Made by a program: the position numbers and the translations under genes. Shown piece by piece: positions 9,050-18,954 of a stretch of DNA of 41,006 bases (position 1 is the stretch's first letter; every line of letters starts with the position of its first letter). The stretch is from Bacteroidales bacterium (GTDB lineage Bacteria > Bacteroidota > Bacteroidia > Bacteroidales > VadinHA17): the NCBI GenBank assembly GCA_012513795.1, contig JAAZBN010000252.1, positions 1 to 41,006 on the forward strand, read 5' to 3'. Below the pieces are notes generated by a model. It was not told the DNA's origin, did no database searches, and saw only the letters and a program-made list of their open reading frames with translations.

Positions 9050-9929
9050 GAACTATGCTGTCATACTTGGCCTGGTCAGAGTCGCTTCTTGATGTAAGTA
9101 CTATAGGGGCTGTGGCTCCGAGAATCACGGCTGCCACGCCTGCGTGCGCGAAGAATACAAGTGATTTGTAAAGTACATTGCCCACCTCTATATCCGGCAT
9201 CAGCAACAGGTCAGTATCACCTGCAACATCACTCTTGATTCCCTTATGGGTTGCACTCTCGAGGCTGATGGCGTTATCAAACGCCAGCGGACCGTCTATG
9301 ATGCAATGCCTTATCTGTTCGCGCTGGTTCATCTTTGACAACAGAGCAGCATCAAGTGTGGCCTGCATATTCTCGCTCACCATCTCCACTGCTCCAAGCA
9401 CGGCTACCTTTGGCATCTCTATTCCCAGCCTGTTCAGGCAGGCAACGGAGTTGTTAACTATGGCTATCTTTTCCTGCAGATTGGGAGCAATATTCATTGC
9501 CACGTCAGTTACTGCAATCAGCTTATGGTAAGCTTCCACCTCAAAGATAGCAAAGTGCGACAGCAGAGATCCGGATCTAAGTCCCCATTCCTTGTTCAGC
9601 ACACCCTTGAGCAATGAGGAAGTTCCTACTTTGCCCTTCATCAGTATGTCAGCCTGGTTACTTCGCACCATCCTCACTGCAATTTCCACGGACATTTCCG
9701 TATCAGGCTCATGAACCACCCTTATTCCGGTAAGATCCAGGTTATTCTCAGATGCAATCCTCTGAATTGCATCCCTGTCTCCAACCAGTATAGGTTCAAT
9801 GAATCCGTCGCGTGCGGCCATGAGGACCGAAGAGAGTGAGTTATGATCCTGCGCCGCTGCGAGCACCAGCCTTCTGGTGGGTTTGTCAACGAGCAGCTGC
9901 TTGAGTTCGGACAGGTGCTTTAAAACCAT
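9021..9929 (-). CDS. ptb: Phosphate butyryltransferase (paralog 1)
   Basis: 302 aa; ADILMKGKVGTSSLLKGVL, VTDVAMNIAPNL, AGDTDLLLMPDIEVGNVLYKSL. Confidence 0.9.
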   Translation of the reverse strand: MVLKHLSELKQLLVDKPTRRLVLAAAQDHNSLSSVLMAARDGFIEPILVGDRDAIQRIASENNLDLTGIRVVHEPDTEMSVEIAVRMVRSNQADILMKGKVGTSSLLKGVLNKEWGLRSGSLLSHFAIFEVEAYHKLIAVTDVAMNIAPNLQEKIAIVNNSVACLNRLGIEMPKVAVLGAVEMVSENMQATLDAALLSKMNQREQIRHCIIDGPLAFDNAISLESATHKGIKSDVAGDTDLLLMPDIEVGNVLYKSLVFFAHAGVAAVILGATAPIVLTSRSDSDQAKYDSIVLAAAISRQE

Positions 9930-9941
9930 GATAATATGTAT

Positions 9942-11153
9942 TTAGCGTGTAAGTTTCTCAACTATTACTTTAGTGTCTGAGGCTATCACGAATTCCTCAT
10001 CAGTGGTGACCACCATCACCTTGACCTTTGATGAAGGCTTTGAGATAACCAGGTCTTTGCCCTTAATTCCATGGTTCACTTCCTCGTCAATTTCGATGCC
10101 CACATAATCCATTCTTTCACAGATCATCCTGCGCGCATTGAAGTCGTTCTCGCCAACTCCTGCAGTGAAGATAAGCAGATCTAGTCCATTCATTGCCGCA
10201 ATATATGCACCAATGAACTTCTTGATCTTGTACGCATACATGTTCAGTGCCAGCAAGGCCTTGGGATTGCCCTCATTGGCAGCAATCTCCAGGTCGCGCA
10301 TGTCTGACGAGAGCTGTGAAATGCCTGCCACACCACTCTTCTTATTTATCATATTGTTCACGCCGCTGACGCTAAGTTCTTCTTTATCTGCCAGGTAGAG
10401 CAGAACGCCCGGATCAATCTCGCCAGTGCGTGTTCCCATTATCAGGCCGTCAACCGGGGTAAAGCCCATTGAAGTGTCTATGGATTTGCCGTTCTCAATG
10501 GCTGTGATTGATGCACCGTTGCCCAGGTGGCAGGTGATTATTTTGGATTTATGAAGGTCCATGTTAAGGAGCCTGCAGGCCTTTTCGGCAACGAACCTGT
10601 GGCTTGTCCCATGGAATCCGTACTTGCGGATCCGGTACTTCTCGTAGTACTCGTATGGGATGGCATACATGAAAGCGTAATCGGGCATAGTCTGGTGGAA
10701 AGAGGTATCGAAGACCGCCACCTGAGGTATTCCCGGCAGCAGTTTCTCGCATGAGAGTATACCTTTGAGATGTGCCGGATTGTGCAGGGGTGCCAGTTCA
10801 GAGCACTTCTCTATGTCTCGTTTGACATCGTTGTCAATCAGCACCGACTCCTTGAAGTTTTCACCGCCATGAGCCACGCGGTGACCCACTGCCTTTATCT
10901 CAGAGATGCTTTTGATCACGCCATGGACAGGATGCACAAGCGCCTCCATGACCATGTTAATCCCTACCGTATGATCTGGGATATCCAGCACCACCTTGTA
11001 GTTATCCTTGCCGGCAGGTTTGTGGGTAAGTATGCCGTCGGTCAGCCCGATTCTTTCAAGCAGTCCTTTTGCCAGGACCCTGGCGCTGTCCTGCATGTCA
11101 AACAGCTGATACTTGATTGAAGAGCTGCCGCAGTTAAGTACGAGAATATTCAT
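9942..11153 (-). CDS. ackA: Acetate kinase
   Basis: 403 aa; MNILVLNCGSSSIKYQLF, HRVAHGG, FDTSFHQTMP, FHGTSHRFV, CHLGNGAS motifs. Confidence 0.98.
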   Translation of the reverse strand: MNILVLNCGSSSIKYQLFDMQDSARVLAKGLLERIGLTDGILTHKPAGKDNYKVVLDIPDHTVGINMVMEALVHPVHGVIKSISEIKAVGHRVAHGGENFKESVLIDNDVKRDIEKCSELAPLHNPAHLKGILSCEKLLPGIPQVAVFDTSFHQTMPDYAFMYAIPYEYYEKYRIRKYGFHGTSHRFVAEKACRLLNMDLHKSKIITCHLGNGASITAIENGKSIDTSMGFTPVDGLIMGTRTGEIDPGVLLYLADKEELSVSGVNNMINKKSGVAGISQLSSDMRDLEIAANEGNPKALLALNMYAYKIKKFIGAYIAAMNGLDLLIFTAGVGENDFNARRMICERMDYVGIEIDEEVNHGIKGKDLVISKPSSKVKVMVVTTDEEFVIASDTKVIVEKLTR

Positions 11154-11166
11154 GATTTTGATATGG

Positions 11167-12174
11167 TTATTTTGTTAAGCCGGCTGCCTGGTTGGCAGTT
11201 ATGGCAACTACGTTTATGATGTCACTGACAGAACAACCCCTGGAGAGGTCGTTTATTGGTGCTGCCATCCCCTGTAGCACCGGACCGATGGCCTGTGCAT
11301 GTGCCAGTCTCTCAACCAGCTTATAAGCTATGTTGCCGCACTCCAGGTTGGGGAAGACGAGGACATTGGCCTTACCTGCGATCTTGCTGCCCGGAGCCTT
11401 CTTCTGTCCTATTGCCTCTATCAGGGCTGCATCTGCCTGAAGCTCTCCCTCAAACATAAACTCGGGAGCCATCTCCCTGGCCATCTTCGTGGCACTAACC
11501 ACCTTATCAACCAGCGGGTGCTTTGCACTTCCCATAGTGGAGAAGCTGAGCAGTGCTACCTTGGGTTCAACCCCCACGATAGTCTTCGTGGTCCGGGCAG
11601 TGGCTACCGCTATCTCGGCCAGTTCCTTGTCGGTCGGATCGGGATGGACTGCGCCGTCAGCGAAGACTATGATTCCGTCTGCCCCGAACTCGTTGTCCTT
11701 CAATATCATAATGAACGCGCCCGAGACCACGGAGATACCCGGTGCTGTTTTCACAATCTGGAATGCGGGCCTCAGAACATCTCCTGTGGTGTTCCTTGCT
11801 CCCGCCACCTCACCGTCGGCATCGCCGCTCTTGATCATCATCACTCCCAGGTAAAGCGGATCCTCTATCAGCTTCGATGCTTCCTCAACCGTCAGTCCCT
11901 TGCTCTTGCGGAGCTCTACCATCAATTCTATGTACTGCTTTTTCTTAGGATGATCAACCGGATCAATTATTTCTGCCTTCCCTATGTTCTTCAGACCAAA
12001 CGAGTCTGCCATGGCCCTTATCTCACCCGGATTCCCGAGCAGCGTTATCCGTGCTATGCCTTCTGCCAGCACCGCGTCAGCTGCCTTAAGTGTCCTCTCT
12101 TCCGTTCCCTCGGGCAATACAATCATTTTGTTGTGCCTTTTGGCATTCATTTTGATCTGTTCAAGCAATTCCAT
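11167..12174 (-). CDS. pta: Phosphate acetyltransferase
   Basis: 335 aa; VLPEGTEERTLKAA, DGEVAGARNTTGDVLRPA, VLVFPNLECGNIAYKLVER. Confidence 0.97.
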   Translation of the reverse strand: MELLEQIKMNAKRHNKMIVLPEGTEERTLKAADAVLAEGIARITLLGNPGEIRAMADSFGLKNIGKAEIIDPVDHPKKKQYIELMVELRKSKGLTVEEASKLIEDPLYLGVMMIKSGDADGEVAGARNTTGDVLRPAFQIVKTAPGISVVSGAFIMILKDNEFGADGIIVFADGAVHPDPTDKELAEIAVATARTTKTIVGVEPKVALLSFSTMGSAKHPLVDKVVSATKMAREMAPEFMFEGELQADAALIEAIGQKKAPGSKIAGKANVLVFPNLECGNIAYKLVERLAHAQAIGPVLQGMAAPINDLSRGCSVSDIINVVAITANQAAGLTK

Positions 12175-12360
12175 TGGATATCAATAATTTAGTTAATTTA
12201 TCGTGTCGGGTTAAAAGTACGAAAAAAGTGTAATCCCGCAATTGTCAACTACATGATTAAAGTCAGAATTTTCAAATTTTAGCTCTTTTTTTTCGAAAAA
12301 GCAGTTGCGGCCCTGCCGCGAAACCTTCAAATCCCTATTTTTGATGCTTAATCTGCAGCG

Positions 12361-15312
12361 ATGGAGGAGCAACTCACAGCCACTGCAACAGGATTGCTTG
12401 ATCTTGGCCTCGAGGGCGAGGTGCGCACTGACAGGAGCTCGAGGCTCATGTATGCCACCGATGCGTCCATCTACAGGGAGGAGCCGCTGGCCGTTGTCTA
12501 CCCCCGTAACGCCGCAGATATTAAAAAGCTCCTGGCGTTTGCCGCGAAGCACCGCACCGGCATCATCCCGAGGGCAGCAGGAACCTCACTGGCAGGACAG
12601 GTGGTGGGACCGGGTATTGTGGCCGATCTCTCCCGGCACTTTGGTAAAATACTTGAGATCAATGCTGAAGAGCGCTGGGTAAGGATGGAGCCCGGGGTGG
12701 TCCCCGATGAGCTGAATGCCATTGTTCGCAGTCACGGCCTTCTCTTCGGGCCGGAGACCTCCACCTCCAACAGATGCAACATCGGAGGCATGACAGGCAA
12801 CAATGCCTGTGGCCTGCACTCACTGGTATACGGTTCGGTCAGGGATCACATCCTTGAAGTAAAAGCTATTCTCCATGACGGTTCGGAAGCCGTCTTCGGT
12901 GAGCTTGACGAAGAACAGTACAGCCAGAAATGCGCGCTGCAAAACGCTGAAGGAGAGATATACAGGGAGATTGACCGCATTATGTCAGACCCCGTAAACC
13001 GTGAATCCATAAGGCATGACTACCCTGATTACACCATTCCCCGCCGCAACACCGGTTATGCTCTCGATGACCTCCTTTACAGTGAACCCTTCACTCCCGG
13101 CTCAGGCCGGCGAATCAATCTGGCACGGCTGATCACCGGCTCAGAGGGAACCCTGGCACTGGTGACGGAGGTAAAGATGGGGCTTATTCCCCTTCCGCCA
13201 CCGGTAAAAGCACTCTCCTGCGTTCACCTGAAGCATCGCCACGAAGCCTTCCGGGCAAACCTCATTGCCCTTAAATACAGGCCCTGGGCAGTGGAGCTGA
13301 TTGACAGCAACATTCTCTCACTGGCCGCAACCGTCGAGAGCCAGAAACGAAACAGGTTCTTCATTGAGGGCGAACCGGGTGCATTGCTTATTGTTGAGTT
13401 TTGTGCCGCCGGCCGTGAGGAGATAATAGTTTCAGCCAGCCAGATGGAGGCTGAGATGCAGGCTGAGGGACTGGGATACGCCTTTCCGCTTGTCTGGGGC
13501 CAGGATGTCAAAAAGGTATGGGACCTTCGGAAGGCAGGACTGGGAATCCTGTCAAACATACCCGGTGATGCCAGGCCGATATCCCTGATAGAGGACTGTG
13601 CCGTTGACGTACACCGGCTGGGAGATTTCGTTGAGGATATTGAGAATATGCTTGCCACATATGGCAAAGAGTCTGTATATCATGCACATATCGGTACAGG
13701 CGAGCTGCACATCAGACCACTGATAAACCTTAAGGACCCTGAAGAGGCAAAGCTGCTGCGCACCATTGCTGAAGAGACAGCCCGCATAGTAAAGAGGTAC
13801 CGAGGCTCTATGAGCGGTGAACATGGCGACGGCAGGCTGAGGGGTGAGTTCATACCGCTGATCATCGGGCAGCACAACTATGAGCTTAACAGGCTCATAA
13901 AACGGTGCTTTGACCCGAACGGCATACTCAACCCGGGCAAGATCACTGACACCCCTCCTATGGACAGCTTTCTCCGTTATGAGCCGGGAAGGCTCACACC
14001 GGAGCTGAAGACTTATTACGACTTCTCTGATAGCGGCGGTGTGGTTCGTGCCGCGGAGAAGTGCAACGGCTCGGGCGACTGCCGCAAGAGCAGCACCATG
14101 GGCGGCACCATGTGCCCCAGCTACATGGCCACAGGCGACGAGCGGCTGACCACCAGGGCACGTGCCAACATAATGAGGGAGATGCTCTATGCCGACAGGG
14201 AGAATCCATGGGACAGCAGCGAGATGTATGATATCCTCGATCTCTGCCTGGCATGCAAGGGATGCCGCAGTGAGTGCCCCTCGGGCGTTGACATCGCCAG
14301 GCTCAAATCGGAGTTCCTGCAACACTACAACGATGTGCATCCGCCGTCGCTGCGCACCAGGCTGATAGCCTCGCTGCCGGAGATTTACAGCCTCTTCTCG
14401 TTTATCCCCGGCATCTTCAACTTCTTTGCTGCAAGTAAATACACATCACTGATAATCAAGAAGGTGACAGGTTTTGCCGCAGAGCGAAGCATACCTCTCC
14501 TGGCGCCTATCACCTTCCGCAGGTGGCTGCGAAGGAATCTAACGAAGATTAACCTGCAAGCCCCGGTGGGTGAGGTGTGCCTCTATGTGGACGAGTTCAC
14601 CAATCACAATGACCTTGATGCAGGCATTGCAACTGCCCGCTTGCTCACCGGACTCGGTTACCGTATCACCGTCACGTGCAATGCCGCCAGTGCGCGCACA
14701 TACATCTCCAAAGGGTTTCTCCGCAAAGCGAAGAAGCTGATTATCAAAAACATTAAGACCTTCTCACCGCTTGTCAGCGAAGAACGTCCCCTGGTGGGCA
14801 TAGAGCCCTCGGCCATACTGGGATTCAGGGATGAGTTCCCTGATCTTGCAGGAGATGAGTTGCGTCCTGAAGCACTGAGGCTGGCATCACACACCTACAC
14901 ACTTGAGGAGTTCATTGCCAGGGAGTTCAGTGCGGGAAGGATAAGACGGGAGATGTTCACCGATGCTCCTGTCGAGGTGCTGGTTCACGTGCACTGCCAG
15001 GAGAAGGCTGTCACCACCTCGGCGCCGGTGCTGGCCGCTTTGGGCATTCCTAAGAACTACAAGGTCAGGGAGATACCGTCAGGGTGCTGCGGCATGGCCG
15101 GTGCCTTCGGTTATGAGAAGGAGCACTTTGACCTCTCACAGAAGGTAGGTGAGCTGGTGCTGTTTCCCGAGGTGCGGAAGGCATCTGACACCACCATCAT
15201 CGTTGTCTCCGGCACCAGCTGCCGTCACCAGGTGAAGGACGGCACGGGCAGGAAGACTCTGCATCCGGCGGAAGTACTCTTCGCTGCGCTCAGCAAAGGA
15301 AATAGGCAATAG
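12361..15312 (+). CDS. Fused FAD-binding (GlcD/lactate dehydrogenase-like) and Fe-S-binding (GlpC-like) oxidoreductase
   Basis: 983 aa; PRNAADIKKLLAFA...RAAGTSLAGQ FAD_binding_4 pattern, CLACKGCRSECPSGVDI Fe-S motif, CCG domain SGCCGMAGAFGYEKEH. Confidence 0.92.
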   Translation: MEEQLTATATGLLDLGLEGEVRTDRSSRLMYATDASIYREEPLAVVYPRNAADIKKLLAFAAKHRTGIIPRAAGTSLAGQVVGPGIVADLSRHFGKILEINAEERWVRMEPGVVPDELNAIVRSHGLLFGPETSTSNRCNIGGMTGNNACGLHSLVYGSVRDHILEVKAILHDGSEAVFGELDEEQYSQKCALQNAEGEIYREIDRIMSDPVNRESIRHDYPDYTIPRRNTGYALDDLLYSEPFTPGSGRRINLARLITGSEGTLALVTEVKMGLIPLPPPVKALSCVHLKHRHEAFRANLIALKYRPWAVELIDSNILSLAATVESQKRNRFFIEGEPGALLIVEFCAAGREEIIVSASQMEAEMQAEGLGYAFPLVWGQDVKKVWDLRKAGLGILSNIPGDARPISLIEDCAVDVHRLGDFVEDIENMLATYGKESVYHAHIGTGELHIRPLINLKDPEEAKLLRTIAEETARIVKRYRGSMSGEHGDGRLRGEFIPLIIGQHNYELNRLIKRCFDPNGILNPGKITDTPPMDSFLRYEPGRLTPELKTYYDFSDSGGVVRAAEKCNGSGDCRKSSTMGGTMCPSYMATGDERLTTRARANIMREMLYADRENPWDSSEMYDILDLCLACKGCRSECPSGVDIARLKSEFLQHYNDVHPPSLRTRLIASLPEIYSLFSFIPGIFNFFAASKYTSLIIKKVTGFAAERSIPLLAPITFRRWLRRNLTKINLQAPVGEVCLYVDEFTNHNDLDAGIATARLLTGLGYRITVTCNAASARTYISKGFLRKAKKLIIKNIKTFSPLVSEERPLVGIEPSAILGFRDEFPDLAGDELRPEALRLASHTYTLEEFIAREFSAGRIRREMFTDAPVEVLVHVHCQEKAVTTSAPVLAALGIPKNYKVREIPSGCCGMAGAFGYEKEHFDLSQKVGELVLFPEVRKASDTTIIVVSGTSCRHQVKDGTGRKTLHPAEVLFAALSKGNRQ

Positions 15313-15348
15313 GCAGTAGGCAGCAGGCAGCAGCCTGTAGACTGTAGA
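15300..15348. repeat. Short 7-bp-phased tract overlapping the stop codon of the upstream gene
   Basis: AAATAGG CAATAGG CAGTAGG CAGCAGG CAGCAGC CTGTAGA CTGTAGA. Confidence 0.75.
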
Positions 15349-15365
15349 CTTACCGCTTGTGTAGC

Positions 15366-16175
15366 CTAAATCAGCTCGAAAGGATCGGCGTCACGCCAGA
15401 TGGGCATATCCTCACGGTACCTGTCAAGCGCTTCACGCGGGAGAACGGCAGAGACAACACCCTCGGCGGCTGATTCAAGTGATGCCAGCAGTTCCCCTTT
15501 CGGGCCGATGATGGCCGAATCGCCTGTATATGAGGTGCCGTCGGGATTGACCCCCACACGGTTCACCCCTATCACGTAACATTGGTTTTCAATGGCACGG
15601 GCTACCAGCAGCGCCTTCCAGACACTGCTGCGCACGGCGGGCCAGTTGGCTGAATATATGATAACATCAGTGTCGCCACGGTTCCTTGACCAGACCGGGA
15701 AGCGCAGATCATAGCAAACCTGCAGGTTGAAGCTGAACTCGCGGTAAGGCACCACAACACGCTTATTGCCACGACTGTATACGGTGTGCTCCCCGCTCAT
15801 GGTATGGAGGTGCCGCTTGTCGTAGAAGGTCACCCTGCCGGATGGGGTGACGAAGATCAGGCGGTTGTAAAACAAACCCTCCTCACCTATTATTACGGAC
15901 CCGCAGAGGGCATAACCTCCGGCTGCGGCCCGCTCCTTCATCCACCTTACTGTATGACCGTCCATGTCTTCGGCCAGCGGTGAAGGGTTCATTGTAAAAC
16001 CGGTTGTAAACATCTCAGGCAGAACGACAATTCCGCTGTCTGGAGCTATAATATCAAGCAGGGAAGAGACATGTGCCAGGTTGGCATCCCTATCCTCCCA
16101 CTTAAGGTCGCACTGTACTAACGTTGCTTTCATTGCTGGAAAACCGGACATAAAGATATGAAGTAACATTAACAA
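15366..16175 (-). CDS. Nitrilase-family amidohydrolase (omega-amidase YafV-like)
   Basis: Glu-Lys-Cys motifs VVLPEMFTTGF, FYDKRHLHTM, LQVCYDLRFPVWSRN; likely start is MKATLVQ, internal to the ORF-track call. Confidence 0.9.
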   Translation of the reverse strand: MLMLLHIFMSGFPAMKATLVQCDLKWEDRDANLAHVSSLLDIIAPDSGIVVLPEMFTTGFTMNPSPLAEDMDGHTVRWMKERAAAGGYALCGSVIIGEEGLFYNRLIFVTPSGRVTFYDKRHLHTMSGEHTVYSRGNKRVVVPYREFSFNLQVCYDLRFPVWSRNRGDTDVIIYSANWPAVRSSVWKALLVARAIENQCYVIGVNRVGVNPDGTSYTGDSAIIGPKGELLASLESAAEGVVSAVLPREALDRYREDMPIWRDADPFELI

Positions 16176-16235
16176 AACACCGTCTGCCGGGCAGTGTTCA
16201 GCGGGAAGGCGAATAGATATCCCTTTAAAACAAAA

Positions 16236-16254
16236 AACAGGCCTGTGGCCTGTT
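16236..16254 (-). terminator. Rho-independent terminator of the 16274-17434 gene
   Basis: AACAGGCC-tgt-GGCCTGTT; on the minus strand followed by TTTTGTTTT. Confidence 0.7.
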
Positions 16255-16273
16255 CCCTGTTTGGTTTTAGATC

Positions 16274-17434
16274 TTACTTTCCTGCCTTATCCGCATAATA
16301 CTCTCCAAAAATGGAGGTAATAAGCGGCTTGTAGTAGAGCCAGAAGAACCTTTTCGGATCATTCTCATTGTCTGAATGAAGGAGTGTCTTCGCTCCTTTC
16401 TGGATATTCTTCAGTTTGGCTGTCCAGAATGGTATGTCATTATTGGCAAAATCGCCTGAGAAATAATAGGTACGCTGAACCAGGGGTTCCTGTATCACAG
16501 CCGGGAAAACAGGGGCCAGCTCGTTGGCAAAGAGCAGGGTGTCACCGGCAGGAGTTGTATTCAACACAAATTCAGACAGAACGTTATTGCTTCCCGCATC
16601 AATAATATCAAAACTGTTGGTAAATGCCACCGTTGCCGGAAGGCTGAACCGCTCGGCGTGTGTGGAAGAAGTTTTTATCATTGGCATTGCCGAAGCAAGA
16701 TGCTTGCCCTCTTCAAGGACAATAATACTGTGCTCATTAAGCAGTACTACCCCGGCATTGGTAAAGGTCCATGGTTCACGGTATTGTTTCCGGTACTGTG
16801 CAGGCATCCACGCAGGTGCGCCGTGCTGTGACAATGTGTCAAGTGACCTGTAATACTGGCCTGTCCATCCGGTGGAGGTAATGCCCAGCAGTTCCTCGGT
16901 CTTGAACTTCTCGAGGGGTGCTGTTGGATAATCGAAAGTATTGTATTCAAGAATGACCAGCTTGTCTCTCCTTTTCATTTCAACCATAAGGAGATAGTCG
17001 TTGTTGTTGAGTCCTCCGTATAGTTTACGTGATCTCCGTGTCTTCTTTATCCCCTGATACCAGTCGTTGAAGAAGACACCATAAGTGTCAGTGTAATAGA
17101 GTGCGTCATTATTTTCGGCAAGGTCAATCAGTTCGGTCAGACGGAAGTCCTTCTTCCTGAACTGTTTTTCCCTTACAGGCCTGAGGGGTTCAAAGCCATA
17201 GTAATCTTTACTGGCGGAATAGCTGCCGCCCTTATCTCCTTTTACGAATCTCGCGTTGGTAAGGGTATAGATAAATGAGCGGTGGCCCAGCCTGTCAAGT
17301 GTCGGAACAGTTTTGTCAAGTATAACGACATCAATCGGCTTCTTCTCCTGAAAAGCCCATCTGATGAAGCTCACAGCCGGTATTAACAGCAGTACTGCAA
17401 GAATGATTATTGTGATCAGCAGAGGTTTTCTCAT
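16274..17434 (-). CDS. Membrane-anchored protein of unknown function
   Basis: 386 aa; single N-terminal TM (PLLITIIILAVLLLIPAVSFI), remainder soluble; no family recognised. Confidence 0.75.
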   Translation of the reverse strand: MRKPLLITIIILAVLLLIPAVSFIRWAFQEKKPIDVVILDKTVPTLDRLGHRSFIYTLTNARFVKGDKGGSYSASKDYYGFEPLRPVREKQFRKKDFRLTELIDLAENNDALYYTDTYGVFFNDWYQGIKKTRRSRKLYGGLNNNDYLLMVEMKRRDKLVILEYNTFDYPTAPLEKFKTEELLGITSTGWTGQYYRSLDTLSQHGAPAWMPAQYRKQYREPWTFTNAGVVLLNEHSIIVLEEGKHLASAMPMIKTSSTHAERFSLPATVAFTNSFDIIDAGSNNVLSEFVLNTTPAGDTLLFANELAPVFPAVIQEPLVQRTYYFSGDFANNDIPFWTAKLKNIQKGAKTLLHSDNENDPKRFFWLYYKPLITSIFGEYYADKAGK

Positions 17435-17628
17435 AGTTACCGGAATTTGATAATATCCTGTTACTAAACGAATTCTTAAGACAAACAGTATGCGTGATAT
17501 GAAATTTTCACTGCTAAAAGTATTAATTTATTTGAATCCGGGAAAATATTTTCCACCAATAAAAGAAAAAACATGACGATAGATGCGATTATTGTGATAA
17601 TTTGCATCCTAAACCGCAAAATAGCCAT

Positions 17629-18933
17629 ATGTTTTCAAATCAGCCACTTGCCGACAGATTACGGCCCCGTTCCCTTGAGGAATTTGCCGGCCAGACGCAT
17701 CTCGTTGGTGGTGACGGGGTGCTGAGGAAGGTGATTGAATCGGGGAATGTTCCTTCATTTATCCTGTGGGGGCCGCCGGGAGTTGGGAAAACCACCCTTG
17801 CAAGAATAGTTGCATCGAAGCTGGAGCGTTCATTCTTTCAGCTCAGCGCTGTCCACAGTGGCGTCCGTGAGGTGCGAGAAACGATAGAGAAGGCAAAAAG
17901 CCAGCAGTTCTTCGGCAAACCCAACCCGATACTCTTCATTGATGAGATACACCGATTTAACAAGTCGCAACAGGACTCACTGCTTGGTGCGGTGGAACAG
18001 GGTGTAATAACCCTTATTGGCGCCACCACGGAGAATCCATCCTTTGAGGTTATCTCTCCCCTCCTCTCCCGCTGCCAGGTCTACGTACTGAAACCTCTTG
18101 ATGATGAAATACTTAAGCAGTTGGTCAACCATGCCCTGGAAAATGATTACTATCTCTCACAATACAAGATCAGGGTGGATGAGTACGAGGCACTGATACG
18201 GATCAGCGGCGGGGATGCCCGTAAGCTTTATAATGCACTTGAGCTGGCAGTGTCACTTGAGGCAGAAAAAGGCAGCGAAGAGATAGTCATTACTGACGGG
18301 CTTGTGCTTAGTCATGTACAGCAAAACCTGGCTCTTTATGACAAGAACGGGGAGCAGCATTATGATATAATCTCTGCATTTATCAAGTCGCTCCGCGGCT
18401 CTGATCCCAATGCGGCCATCTACTGGCTTGCAAGGATGGTTGAGGGGGGAGAGGATGTGAAATTCATTGCCCGGCGGATGGTGATCCTGGCCGCAGAGGA
18501 TATTGGTCTGGCCAATCCCAACGCACTTTTACTGGCACAGGCTTGTTTCAATGCAGTCAATCTTGTGGGCTGGCCAGAATCCAGGATCATTCTTTCCGAG
18601 ACGGCCGTTTACCTTGCCACATCACCAAAGAGCAATGCCTCGTACATGGCAATTGAGAAGGCCATCAGTGCGGTACATCAGCATGGCGATCTCTCCGTTC
18701 CGCTCCACCTGCGCAATGCTCCAACAAGGCTGATGAAAGACCTTGGATATCATAAGGGATACAGGTACGCTCATGATTATGAAAACAATTTCGTGGAGGA
18801 CAATTATCTTCCCGAGGAGATTACCGGGACCATCTTTTATGAACCAGGCAATAATGCCAGGGAGCTTGAAATACGAAAGCAAATGGAGGCCAGGTGGAAA
18901 AAAATTTATAACTACAGCAGGAAAAACAAATAA
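17629..18933 (+). CDS. rarA: Replication-associated recombination protein A (AAA+ ATPase)
   Basis: LADRLRPRSLEEFAGQTHLVG, Walker A GPPGVGKTT, Walker B LFIDEIHRFNKSQQD, GATTENPSFEV. Confidence 0.96.
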   Translation: MFSNQPLADRLRPRSLEEFAGQTHLVGGDGVLRKVIESGNVPSFILWGPPGVGKTTLARIVASKLERSFFQLSAVHSGVREVRETIEKAKSQQFFGKPNPILFIDEIHRFNKSQQDSLLGAVEQGVITLIGATTENPSFEVISPLLSRCQVYVLKPLDDEILKQLVNHALENDYYLSQYKIRVDEYEALIRISGGDARKLYNALELAVSLEAEKGSEEIVITDGLVLSHVQQNLALYDKNGEQHYDIISAFIKSLRGSDPNAAIYWLARMVEGGEDVKFIARRMVILAAEDIGLANPNALLLAQACFNAVNLVGWPESRIILSETAVYLATSPKSNASYMAIEKAISAVHQHGDLSVPLHLRNAPTRLMKDLGYHKGYRYAHDYENNFVEDNYLPEEITGTIFYEPGNNARELEIRKQMEARWKKIYNYSRKNK

Positions 18934-18954
18934 AACATTTAGTAAATTTAGCCC

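Noticed and set aside
11299-12192. 297-aa plus-strand ORF
   Set aside because: Entirely antisense to pta; no recognisable domain.
13552-14340. 262-aa minus-strand ORF
   Set aside because: Antisense to the FAD/Fe-S oxidoreductase, whose domains are unambiguous.
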